A stretch of DNA of 19,090 nucleotides from contig SFOH01000040.1 in NCBI GenBank assembly GCA_004552485.1, forward strand, positions 1 to 19,090. Direction: 5' to 3'. The position numbers and the translations under genes were made by a program. Origin of the DNA: Bacteroidales bacterium (GTDB lineage Bacteria > Bacteroidota > Bacteroidia > Bacteroidales > Muribaculaceae). The notes beneath the pieces are model-generated. The model ran no database searches and was not told where the DNA came from. It saw only the letters and a program-made list of their open reading frames with translations. Shown one piece after another: positions 1 through 6,635 of this stretch; positions within the stretch are counted from its first letter, which is position 1; every line of letters begins with the position of its first letter.

Positions 1-684
1 CACGACCCCCTGCTTTGCCGCTTCACCACCCCCGACGCCCTCGCCACCGACTACCCCTCCCTCAGCCCCTGGGCCCACTGTGCCGGCAACCCCGCCAACC
101 TCACCGACCCCGACGGCATGGATTTCTACCTTTTGTTGCCTGACGGCTCTTTTGCATTAACAAAAGAAACTACCGACGCTTTTGATGTAATTATTGGAAT
201 TGGAGAGTCAATCATGATTGACAAGGGATTTATGAGCGGGGAGAAGACTGTTGCAGTAAGTAATCAGGGCAACAACTATGAAGAAAAATTATATTTTTCA
301 AATGATAATATGGATGAAGAATTTAAATTTTTTGTGCGTAATTCTAATGTAGAATGGAGTCGGTTAAAATTTTCAGATGGTAGTTCTGTTATAGGAACAT
401 TAGGTGAAGAAGGCTTTGATGGGACGTTAGGTTACTTTATTAAGGCAAAGCCAGACAGATTGAAGCAATTGACTCAATTTGACCATTGTCATCCCAATGG
501 ACGCACAATGCCATCTGATGCTGACATAGATATAGTTATTGACGCGCAGAAAATATCCCTTAACAGCATAGAATGTAAAATATATAACTCTGCAAACACA
601 GACGAATATATGGAATTTGATAGCCAAACGCCGAAAGGCCAAATTGAAACATTCCCGGAATTTATTTGCCCAATTAATAGATGA
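1..684 (+). CDS. RHS-repeat polymorphic toxin, C-terminal part with JAB/JAMM-type toxin tip (5' truncated)
   Basis: The frame is open from base 1, so the gene begins outside the window. The first 39 residues are the end of the RHS-associated core (pattern DPLLCRFTTPD, then YPSLSPWAHCAGNP, then DPDG). The next 188 residues, from the Met at 118, are the variable tip. In tip numbering it has VEW with E79, HCHP with H123 and H125, and PSDAD with S133 and D136. This is the E...HxH...SxxD zinc layout of JAB/JAMM peptidases and resembles the JAB-like toxin tips known from bacterial RHS proteins. Such proteins are exported and deliver the tip to rival cells; a peptidase role here is inferred. Base composition drops from GC-rich to AT-rich right after DPDG, as expected for an exchanged tip. 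The stop overlaps the next gene by 4 nt. Family assignment is firm for the core and fairly good for the tip. Confidence 0.85.
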   Translation, partial: HDPLLCRFTTPDALATDYPSLSPWAHCAGNPANLTDPDGMDFYLLLPDGSFALTKETTDAFDVIIGIGESIMIDKGFMSGEKTVAVSNQGNNYEEKLYFSNDNMDEEFKFFVRNSNVEWSRLKFSDGSSVIGTLGEEGFDGTLGYFIKAKPDRLKQLTQFDHCHPNGRTMPSDADIDIVIDAQKISLNSIECKIYNSANTDEYMEFDSQTPKGQIETFPEFICPINR

Positions 685-1334
685 AACGGATAATATATAT
701 ACTTGCCATACTTGTTGCATCCCAGATTTCAATTTCGCAGATATGGGAAGAAAATATTTGGAGCAATAGACTCAAGGCTCACTTAAATCCAAGCCTTGAT
801 ACTTTGGAATTAAGAATGCCTCTTAATCGGATGAATGATACATTAATCAATGTGCCGGTGTATGCATTCAGATCTTCAGAAAATCACCTGGGTCATATTG
901 TTGATACTTTATTGAAATATAATTACTTTCCATATCTTTCTGCCATTGGTGTCAAAGAAAATAAAGATCATAAATTGTCGCGCATGGCAGATGTGATAAT
1001 TAAGTATAAAATTTTAAAAGATAGCGACATAAATAAGGTGACAGGAATTTATCTGAACAAAGACCTCAGAATTCCTATGCTTATTATGTCAGATTCATCC
1101 GTTGTGTCAAAGATGGATATGGCTAAAACAGAGGATTACGTAGCTATTAAATTTGTAAGATGTGACAACTGCGTCTTACAATTAGACCGAGATGGATATG
1201 TGTTATATGCCAAATGTCTCCCGGAAAACAAGATGTCTTTAAGGATGTCAATTGAGAGCATCAGCATCACAGAAGATTCACTAAGTGTGCAAAGATTTAT
1301 CCTCCCGATGCAGCTAAAGCGCGCAAATGATTAA
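681..1334 (+). CDS. Exported protein of unknown function, candidate immunity to the RHS JAB tip
   Basis: This gene encodes 217 residues. It starts at the ATG that overlaps the RHS stop (ATGA), so translation is probably coupled. Residues 1-19 form a signal peptide (KRIIYILAILVASQISIS), suggesting a periplasmic or otherwise exported protein. There is no membrane segment later and no lipobox. A short cysteine-containing stretch lies near residues 162-180. I recognise no family. The argument for immunity is positional: in polymorphic toxin loci the gene directly behind the toxin tip is normally its immunity gene, and this one shares the tip's AT-rich composition. An export signal would place it where an incoming toxin could be met before reaching its target. 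An accessory or unrelated envelope protein is possible. Confidence 0.7.
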   Translation: MKRIIYILAILVASQISISQIWEENIWSNRLKAHLNPSLDTLELRMPLNRMNDTLINVPVYAFRSSENHLGHIVDTLLKYNYFPYLSAIGVKENKDHKLSRMADVIIKYKILKDSDINKVTGIYLNKDLRIPMLIMSDSSVVSKMDMAKTEDYVAIKFVRCDNCVLQLDRDGYVLYAKCLPENKMSLRMSIESISITEDSLSVQRFILPMQLKRAND

Positions 1335-1690
1335 AATATAGTCACATATACGAAGCGTGTCATTCGCAATCCCTCGCTCCGTCCGCGTTTTCAATTAATA
1401 ATCAAAAAACAGACATTGTCATTCATAAGAATCAATTAGAATCAGGGCAAAATCAGTGGATACGTCCCGTAACTGAAATTTATTGGAATAAGACGGCCGG
1501 TCTGACCGGATATAAGATCAATGATACGTTATATTCATTAATACGATAAATTCAGCTTCAAAAGCAAGGTTATGGTTTTATGCCAAAATGGGATAATTCA
1601 TTGAATCCTATACAAAATGGAGAATTGTTTAACAAATATTACTATGAATATTGGAATTACCCGGGGACCCCTGTCACAACTAAGAAATAA
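1331..1690 (+). pseudogene. Decayed reading frame, possible displaced toxin tip
   Basis: From 1331 to the stop at 1688-1690 one frame is open except for a single TAA at 1547-1549. It gives 72 codons, the stop, then 46 codons. No good start exists at its 5' end; the first in-frame ATG is at 1580. The translation looks protein-like around and after the stop: IYWNKTAGLTGYKIND before it, and FMPKWDNSLNPIQNG and YYYEYWNYPG after it. It is AT-rich like its neighbours. I do not recognise the family. Its place, after one tip plus immunity pair and just ahead of a lipoprotein, fits a displaced (orphan) C-terminal tip left by recombination and now broken. It could also be a chance open stretch. Its end overlaps the next gene in another frame. 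Confidence 0.4.
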
Positions 1691-2141
1691 ATGCATATTA
1701 GGTTTGCTATGTGCTTTAATGTGTTCTTGTGCTACATTGACGCCGCAGAAATGGCCTGATGGCAGTTTTACGGATGAGATGTCCAATAAATGCGTTTATT
1801 TATTTGTTGAAGAGATGCCGCAATATGTCTCACAACATGGTTTACAGCAAGATGTAATGAGCCTGATGACTGAGTATGCACCGCCGGAGCCGTATCCGGA
1901 TGATAACATTCCAGGCACACTAAATCTGGGATATATTGTAAATAGCGATGGGAAAGTCTCGGATGTCAGAATATATGGGAAAGAATTAAAAAACTACACT
2001 CATTTTGAAAAATATGTTGTCAATGTGTATCTTGGCCTCCAAAATTGGAAGCCGGGAAAGCATTTAGGGAAGAAAGTCAACGTACTTATGAAGGAAAGAT
2101 TCGTTATAGATAAACAATCCCGAAGCGGATTATCCAGGTAA
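1644..2141 (+). CDS. Lipoprotein with a TonB C-terminal-like domain
   Basis: This gene encodes 165 residues from ATG 1644; an earlier in-frame ATG lies at 1617. Neither start has a clear ribosome site. I prefer 1644 because it gives a more signal-like N terminus (basic stretch, then ILGLLCALMCSC with a lipobox-like end, Cys29). The C-terminal half has the features of the TonB C-terminal fold: LGYIVNSDGKVSDVRI, then LQNWKPGKHLGKKV, then a final beta-strand-like segment. There is no proline-rich linker or TonB N-terminal membrane helix. It is therefore not a standard energy transducer but a stand-alone TonB-C-like domain on a lipid anchor. The gene sits at the end of the AT-rich toxin island, behind the decayed frame, so it may be the immunity protein of that lost module. 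That role is inference. Confidence 0.65.
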   Translation: MNIGITRGPLSQLRNKCILGLLCALMCSCATLTPQKWPDGSFTDEMSNKCVYLFVEEMPQYVSQHGLQQDVMSLMTEYAPPEPYPDDNIPGTLNLGYIVNSDGKVSDVRIYGKELKNYTHFEKYVVNVYLGLQNWKPGKHLGKKVNVLMKERFVIDKQSRSGLSR

Positions 2142-2206
2142 AGAGGGTCGGGGCCGAATCAGCTATTTTCAATAATACGGTCTTATAAATTTTGTCATTA
2201 TGAATT

Positions 2207-2251
2207 TGCGTAGCTGCGCGTTAGAGAAAAGGTCTAACGCGCAACTACGCA
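2207..2251. repeat. Long inverted repeat at the edge of the toxin island
   Basis: Arms 2207-2225 and 2233-2251 pair over 19 positions with a single mismatch around a 7-nt loop (gaaaagg). No T-run follows on either strand, so it is not a normal intrinsic terminator. It lies where AT-rich DNA gives way to GC-rich DNA. It may end transcription by another route or mark a recombination boundary. Confidence 0.75.
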
Positions 2252-2299
2252 GTGCATTCGTAATTGCTTAAGGGCCAGGGGCTTGGCAGCGCCATGCGC

Positions 2300-2338
2300 A
2301 GCCTGCGTGCCCTGGCTCACGGCCAGCTAACGCAGGCT
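2300..2338. repeat. Composite hairpin
   Basis: Outer arms agcctgcgt (2300-2308) and acgcaggct (2330-2338) pair perfectly. Inside them, ctggc (2312-2316) pairs with gccag (2322-2326). It lies in the gene-free stretch 2142-2581. No T-run adjoins it. Confidence 0.6.
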
Positions 2339-2552
2339 CGCCTCTGGATGGAGAGGGCGTGGTCGCCCTCACTCCCGCCTCCGGGTGGCTCGTGCTCGGA
2401 GGGTGGTTGAGGGACGCCACCTCCAACGACGCCCAATTTTGCCTACGGCAAGGTGAGGGCTTGGAACCCCTCACCTCCCCGGCAGGACTCGCCTCCGGAT
2501 GGAGAGGGCGTGGTCGCCCTCACTCCCGATGCCGGGTGGCGCGTGCTCGGAG
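2332..2552. repeat. Direct repeat pair of about 70 bp, each with a perfect hairpin
   Basis: Copies at 2332-2401 and 2482-2552 are about 150 bp apart and nearly identical, with one insertion and a few substitutions. Each holds a perfect 7-bp hairpin with a TGGT loop: arms GAGGGCG and CGCCCTC at 2353-2370 and 2504-2521. Reading frames across the region encode low-complexity peptides and look accidental. The rest of 2142-2581 shows no gene. The repeats lie downstream of the leftward korB stop. Confidence 0.75.
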
Positions 2553-2581
2553 AAGGGGGGGCGACGGGAGGGGCGGGGAGG

Positions 2582-3604
2582 TTATTTGACTTCCCAGGTC
2601 TCGCCGGCGAGGATCATGGAGCGCAGCGAGTCAAAGCCTTTGCGGGCGCGGACTTCGGCAACCTGCTGTGTGACACCGTCGTTGTAGGTGGTGGAGGTGA
2701 CGTCGCGGATGACGCCGACGGCCAGGGGGAGGCTCTCGCCGTCCATCATGGCCAGCTGCTGGTGGAGGAAGTTGGAGGGGGTGTGGGCGTCGTGGACGAG
2801 GACGTCGTCCATGGTGTAGCCGTCCTCTCCGATGGTGACGGCTTTGAGGAGGAAGCCGTCCTGGACGAGGCCTTTGTCCATGTTTTTGCCGAAGAGCATC
2901 TTCTCGCCGTGGCGGAGGTGGATGGTCTTGTCGGCGCGGACGCTGCGGTCGGTGATGGGGTTGTGGATGCCGTTGTTGAAGATGACGCAGTTCTGGAGGA
3001 TTTCGACGACCGATGCACCTTTGTGGCGGGCTGCGGCGGTCATGACCTCGACGGAGGTGGCCAGCTCGACGTCAATGCTGCGGCCGAAGAAGTTGCCGCG
3101 TGCGCCGAATACGAGTTCGGCGGGGATGAAGGGGTCTTCGGTGGTGCCGTAAGGCGACGATTTGCTGACGAAACCGCGGGCCGAGGTGGGGGAGTACTGA
3201 CCCTTCGTGAGGCCGTAGATTTTGTTGTTGAAGAGGAGGATGTTGATGTCGATATTGCGGCGTACGGCGTGGATGAAGTGGTTGCCGCCGATGGCGAGTC
3301 CGTCGCCGTCGCCGCTGATCTGCCACACGGTCATCTCGGGATTGGCCACTTTGAAGCCGGTTGCGATTGCGGCGGCGCGTCCGTGGATGGTGTGGAAGCC
3401 GTAGGTGTTCATGTAGTAGGGCAGTCGCGAGGAGCAGCCGATGCCGGAGATGACGGCTGTCTTGTGCGGGGGCACGCCCAGTGCGGCCATGGCCTTGTGG
3501 AGGGTGTTGAGGATGGCGTGGTCGCCGCAGCCGGGGCACCAGCGCACTGACTGTTCGCTCTTAAAGTCGGCTGCTGTGTATGTGGTGTTTGTTTCTTCTT
3601 GCAT
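2582..3604 (-). CDS. korB: 2-oxoacid:ferredoxin oxidoreductase, beta subunit (KorB type)
   Basis: This gene encodes 340 residues. It is the thiamine-diphosphate-binding beta subunit that, with KorA, oxidatively decarboxylates a 2-oxoacid (most likely 2-oxoglutarate) to the acyl-CoA while reducing ferredoxin in the cytoplasm. Cys23 and Cys26 (RWCPGCGDHA) and Cys57 (GIGCSSR) fit the iron-sulfur cluster ligands of the family. The ThDP/Mg motif runs from GDGDGLAIGGNHF (98-110) to FNNKIYGLTKGQ (125-136). HGRAAAIATGFK (74-85) is also typical of the family. The length is normal. It starts 9 nt after the korA stop and is clearly the second gene of the same operon. Substrate choice between 2-oxoglutarate and another oxoacid rests on similarity to Bacteroidales KorB and is not proven. 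Confidence 0.93.
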   Translation of the reverse strand: MQEETNTTYTAADFKSEQSVRWCPGCGDHAILNTLHKAMAALGVPPHKTAVISGIGCSSRLPYYMNTYGFHTIHGRAAAIATGFKVANPEMTVWQISGDGDGLAIGGNHFIHAVRRNIDINILLFNNKIYGLTKGQYSPTSARGFVSKSSPYGTTEDPFIPAELVFGARGNFFGRSIDVELATSVEVMTAAARHKGASVVEILQNCVIFNNGIHNPITDRSVRADKTIHLRHGEKMLFGKNMDKGLVQDGFLLKAVTIGEDGYTMDDVLVHDAHTPSNFLHQQLAMMDGESLPLAVGVIRDVTSTTYNDGVTQQVAEVRARKGFDSLRSMILAGETWEVK

Positions 3605-3613
3605 GGCTGGTTC

Positions 3614-5458
3614 TTAGTTTATGCATTTGAGGACGCCGTCCACAACCTCCTTGACAAGGAAGGGCTGGCCCTGGATTTTGTTGATGCGGTGGATTTCCAC
3701 GTCGGGGAATTTGGCCTGGAGATAGTCGGCGAACATGCCGGTGTTGAGTTCGGCGACGACTACGCGGCGGAAGCGGCGGAGCACGTCGGCGGTGTTGGCG
3801 GGCAGGGGGTTGATGTAGCGGAACTGGGCGTGTGCCACGGGGGTTCCGGCGTTGTTGAGTTCCTCGCAGGCGCTGAGCAGGTGGCCGTAGGTGCCGCCCC
3901 ATCCTACGAGGAGGGTGTCGGCTTCGGGGTCGCCGTTGAGCTCGAGCTCGGGGATGTCGTAGGCTATGCGCGCCACTTTCTCGCGGCGGGTGAGCACCAT
4001 CTTCTCGTGGTTGGCGGGGTCGGTGGAGATGGCGCCGGTGGCGGCATCTTTCTCAAGGCCGCCGAGGCGGTGCGAGAGGCCTTCGGTGCCGGGGATGGCC
4101 CAGTAGCGTGCCAGGGTCTCGTCGTCGCGCATATAGGGTTTCCACTCGGAGTTGCGCAGGTTTTCGGGGACGAAGTTGGGACGGATTTCGGGGTATTCGT
4201 CGTCGTCGGGGATGCGCCATGCGCTGGAGCCGTTGCCGATGAATGCGTCGGAGAGGAGGATGACGGGTGTCATGTGCTCGATGGCGATGCGGCAGGCTTC
4301 GAAGGCCATGGTGAAGCAGTCGGTGGGGCTTGCGGGAGCGACGACAGCGACGGGGCTCTCGCCGTTGCGGCCGTAGAGGGCCTGCATGAGGTCGGTCTGT
4401 TCGGTCTTGGTGGGCAGTCCGGTGGAGGGGCCGCCGCGCTGAACGTCGATGACGACGAGGGGCAGTTCGGCGATGACAGCCAGGCCGATGCCCTCGCTCT
4501 TCAGCGCCAGGCCGGGGCCGGAGGTGGAGGTGACGGCGAGGTTGCCGGCGAAGGATGCGCCGATGGCCGAGCATACGCCGGCGATCTCGTCCTCCATCTG
4601 GCAGGCTTTGACGCCCAGGTCCTTGCGCTTGGCAAGTTCGTGGAGAATGTCGGTGGCGGGGGTGATGGGGTATGAGCCCAGGAAGAGAGGACGGCCGCTC
4701 TTCTCGGAGGCCATGATCAGGCCCCAGGCGGTGGCGGTGTTGCCGTTGATGTCGGTGTAGACGCCGGGACGGGGGTCTTCGGTCTCGATGCGGACGGTGC
4801 TGACGCCGGCGTGGATGTTGTGGCCGTAGTCATAGCCGGCGTTGAGGACGCGGACGTTGGCCTCGGCGACGGCGGGTTTCTTGGCGAATTTGTTGCGTAT
4901 GAATGCCTCGGCGGCGGGCAGCGGGCGCTCGAAGAGCCAGCAAACGAGGCCGAGGGTGAAGATGTTGCGGCATTTGAGCATCGACTTGTTGTCCATGCCC
5001 GAGTCGGCCAGGGCGGCCTTTGTCAGCGAGGTGATGGGCACCTGGAGGGTCTGGGCGGTGATGCCCAGCTCGGTGAAGGCGTCGTGGGTGATGTACTGGG
5101 CCTTCTTGAGGTCGGCGTCGGTGTAAGAGTCTATGTCGGTGAGAATTACGCCGCCGGGTTTGAGGAAGCGTATGTTCTGCTTGAGGGCTGCCGGGTTCAT
5201 GGCGACGAGCACGTCGCACTGGTCGCCGGGGGTGTGGACGCCTTTGCCGATGCTTACCTGGAAGCCGCTGACGCCTGAGAGCGAGCCCTGCGGGGCGCGG
5301 ATTTCCGCGGGATAGTCCGGGAAGGTGGACACCTGGTTGCCCACCCCGGCGGAGACGTTTGTGAAGATGTTGCCGGCCAGCTGCATGCCGTCGCCGGAGT
5401 CTCCTGAAAAGCGCACCACAACTTTCTCGGCGCTCTTAACGTTTGTCTTGTCTAACAT
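3614..5458 (-). CDS. korA: 2-oxoacid:ferredoxin oxidoreductase, fused gamma-alpha subunit (KorA type)
   Basis: This gene encodes 614 residues. The N-terminal gamma domain (about 12-195) contains RFSGDSGDGMQLAGNIF and YPAEIRAPQGSLSGVSGFQV. The alpha (pyrimidine-binding) domain starts near GSYPITPATDILHE and continues through QMEDEIAG, TSTSGPGLALKSEG and PTKTEQTDLMQA. The gamma-alpha fusion is a known architecture for this family. It works with the KorB encoded 9 nt downstream in the reductive or oxidative branch of the TCA cycle, exchanging electrons with ferredoxin. No separate 4Fe-4S ferredoxin (delta) gene lies in the operon inside this window. Expression probably starts from the leftward -7 box at 5555-5562. 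Confidence 0.93.
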   Translation of the reverse strand: MLDKTNVKSAEKVVVRFSGDSGDGMQLAGNIFTNVSAGVGNQVSTFPDYPAEIRAPQGSLSGVSGFQVSIGKGVHTPGDQCDVLVAMNPAALKQNIRFLKPGGVILTDIDSYTDADLKKAQYITHDAFTELGITAQTLQVPITSLTKAALADSGMDNKSMLKCRNIFTLGLVCWLFERPLPAAEAFIRNKFAKKPAVAEANVRVLNAGYDYGHNIHAGVSTVRIETEDPRPGVYTDINGNTATAWGLIMASEKSGRPLFLGSYPITPATDILHELAKRKDLGVKACQMEDEIAGVCSAIGASFAGNLAVTSTSGPGLALKSEGIGLAVIAELPLVVIDVQRGGPSTGLPTKTEQTDLMQALYGRNGESPVAVVAPASPTDCFTMAFEACRIAIEHMTPVILLSDAFIGNGSSAWRIPDDDEYPEIRPNFVPENLRNSEWKPYMRDDETLARYWAIPGTEGLSHRLGGLEKDAATGAISTDPANHEKMVLTRREKVARIAYDIPELELNGDPEADTLLVGWGGTYGHLLSACEELNNAGTPVAHAQFRYINPLPANTADVLRRFRRVVVAELNTGMFADYLQAKFPDVEIHRINKIQGQPFLVKEVVDGVLKCIN

Positions 5459-5554
5459 TTTGGTGATGGTAGATTGGGGGATATAAGGTATTGGTTATTA
5501 ATTACTTGCTGTTATGTTCTGAGATTGCGGCCGCACGGGCGGCGTAATACCGTG

Positions 5555-5587
5555 CAAAGATAAGGAAAAATTTCCGTAATACGCCAA
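5555..5587 (-). promoter_or_regulatory. korAB promoter
   Basis: On the minus strand TATCTTTG (5562-5555) matches the Bacteroidetes -7 box TAnnTTTG. A TTG at 5587-5585 lies 22 nt upstream as a possible -33 element. The predicted 5' leader of korA is about 90 nt. A short imperfect palindrome ggaaa-aa-tttcc sits between the boxes. Confidence 0.65.
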
Positions 5588-5696
5588 CTTCGCGGCAGAA
5601 AAAGCGTCCCGGAGCCCGGAGAAAAGCCGCGAACGGGCTATGGGACGGGCGGGAATCGCCGGGTTTAACAAAGATTAACACGAGGAGCCCCTCCCG

Positions 5697-5731
5697 TTTG
5701 CATCACGATAGCGAAATTTTGCGTAACTTTG
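5697..5731 (+). promoter_or_regulatory. Promoter of the response regulator/kinase pair
   Basis: TAACTTTG at 5724-5731 matches the -7 box, with TTTG at 5697-5700 as the -33 element (spacer 23 nt). The leader is about 160 nt. It carries GC-rich hairpins: ggggc/gcccc around 5774-5789 and caggc/gcctg around 5795-5808. Confidence 0.65.
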
Positions 5732-5894
5732 AGTCTCTGAAACTATTCATCGTCATGACAGGCGCCGGAGGGGGGGCGCTTCAGCCCCGTTCTCAGGCAC
5801 GCGCCTGCCATGTCTCTTCCTATTTATATACTGCAAAGGCCTCGTGCCGAACATTCTGTTTACACCTAAAAAATCAATCTGAACACATAAAGAT

Positions 5895-6635
5895 ATGCGA
5901 ACCAAAATACTTGTTATAGATGACGAAGAGTCGCTGTGCGAGATTCTCCAGTTCAATCTCCGCATGGAAGGCTACGACGTGGACACGGCCCTCTCCGCCG
6001 AAGAGGCCCTGACCATGGACCTCACACAATACAACCTCTTCATCGTGGACATCATGATGGGCAAGCTCTCGGGCTTCGACTTCGCCTCGCGCGTGCTCAA
6101 CATGCCCGGCGTGGAGTTCACGCCCATCATCTTCTGCTCGGCCCTCGTCGGCGATGATGAGAAAGTGATGGGCCTGAACATCGGTGCCGACGACTACATC
6201 ACCAAACCCTTCAACATCCCCGAGGTGAAGGCCCGCGTCCGCGCCGTGCTGCGCCGCGCCAACATCCAGGGCAAGCCCATGGACACGAACACGTCGGCTG
6301 CGGCCGCTCCCGTCCAGCCCGTGAAGCCCCATCTCGAAGAGAATGTCACTTTCGGCACGCTCACCCTCGACCGCAACAAGAAGAACTGCACCCTCGACGG
6401 ACACCCCGTCCAGCTCACACGCACCGAGTATGACCTCCTGCTCTTCTTCCTCACCCACCGCGCCCGCGTCTACTCGCGCGAAGAAATCATCGACCAGGTG
6501 TGGGGCGGCGACGTGGTCATCTCCAACCGCACCATCGACACGAACATCGCCCGCCTGCGCAAGAAAATCGCACAGTACGGCAACTGCATTGTCACCCGCC
6601 AGGGGTTCGGCTATGGCTTTAAGGAAACTGAATAG
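5895..6635 (+). CDS. OmpR/PhoB-family response regulator
   Basis: This gene encodes 246 residues. The receiver domain spans 4-120, with acidic residues D9/D10, phosphoacceptor D52 (LFIVDIMMG), switch S82 and conserved K104 (YITKPF). A short Ala/Pro linker (130-147) leads to a winged-helix DNA-binding domain (151-245) with LTRTEYDLL, SREEIIDQVW, RTIDTNIARLRKKI and the closing wing GFGYGF. It is phosphorylated by the kinase encoded immediately downstream and then binds target promoters. Its 3' end overlaps the kinase start (ATG 6613) by 23 nt, so the two are translated together. Targets cannot be read from the sequence. It is PhoB-like in layout but I do not assign a named orthologue. Confidence 0.93.
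   Translation: MRTKILVIDDEESLCEILQFNLRMEGYDVDTALSAEEALTMDLTQYNLFIVDIMMGKLSGFDFASRVLNMPGVEFTPIIFCSALVGDDEKVMGLNIGADDYITKPFNIPEVKARVRAVLRRANIQGKPMDTNTSAAAAPVQPVKPHLEENVTFGTLTLDRNKKNCTLDGHPVQLTRTEYDLLLFFLTHRARVYSREEIIDQVWGGDVVISNRTIDTNIARLRKKIAQYGNCIVTRQGFGYGFKETE

Noticed and set aside
2453..3550. 365-codon plus-strand frame opposite korB
   Set aside because: It is antisense to a certain gene, is Val/Gly/Asp/Glu-rich and low in complexity, and exists because GC-rich third positions suppress stops. The same holds for other long frames opposite korA, nhaC, the large kinase and aroA.
6343..6612. Longer start for the two-component kinase
   Set aside because: The extra 90 residues are Ser/Thr/Ala/Arg-rich shadow sequence of the regulator's DNA-binding domain; ATG 6613 gives a proper membrane-helix N terminus.
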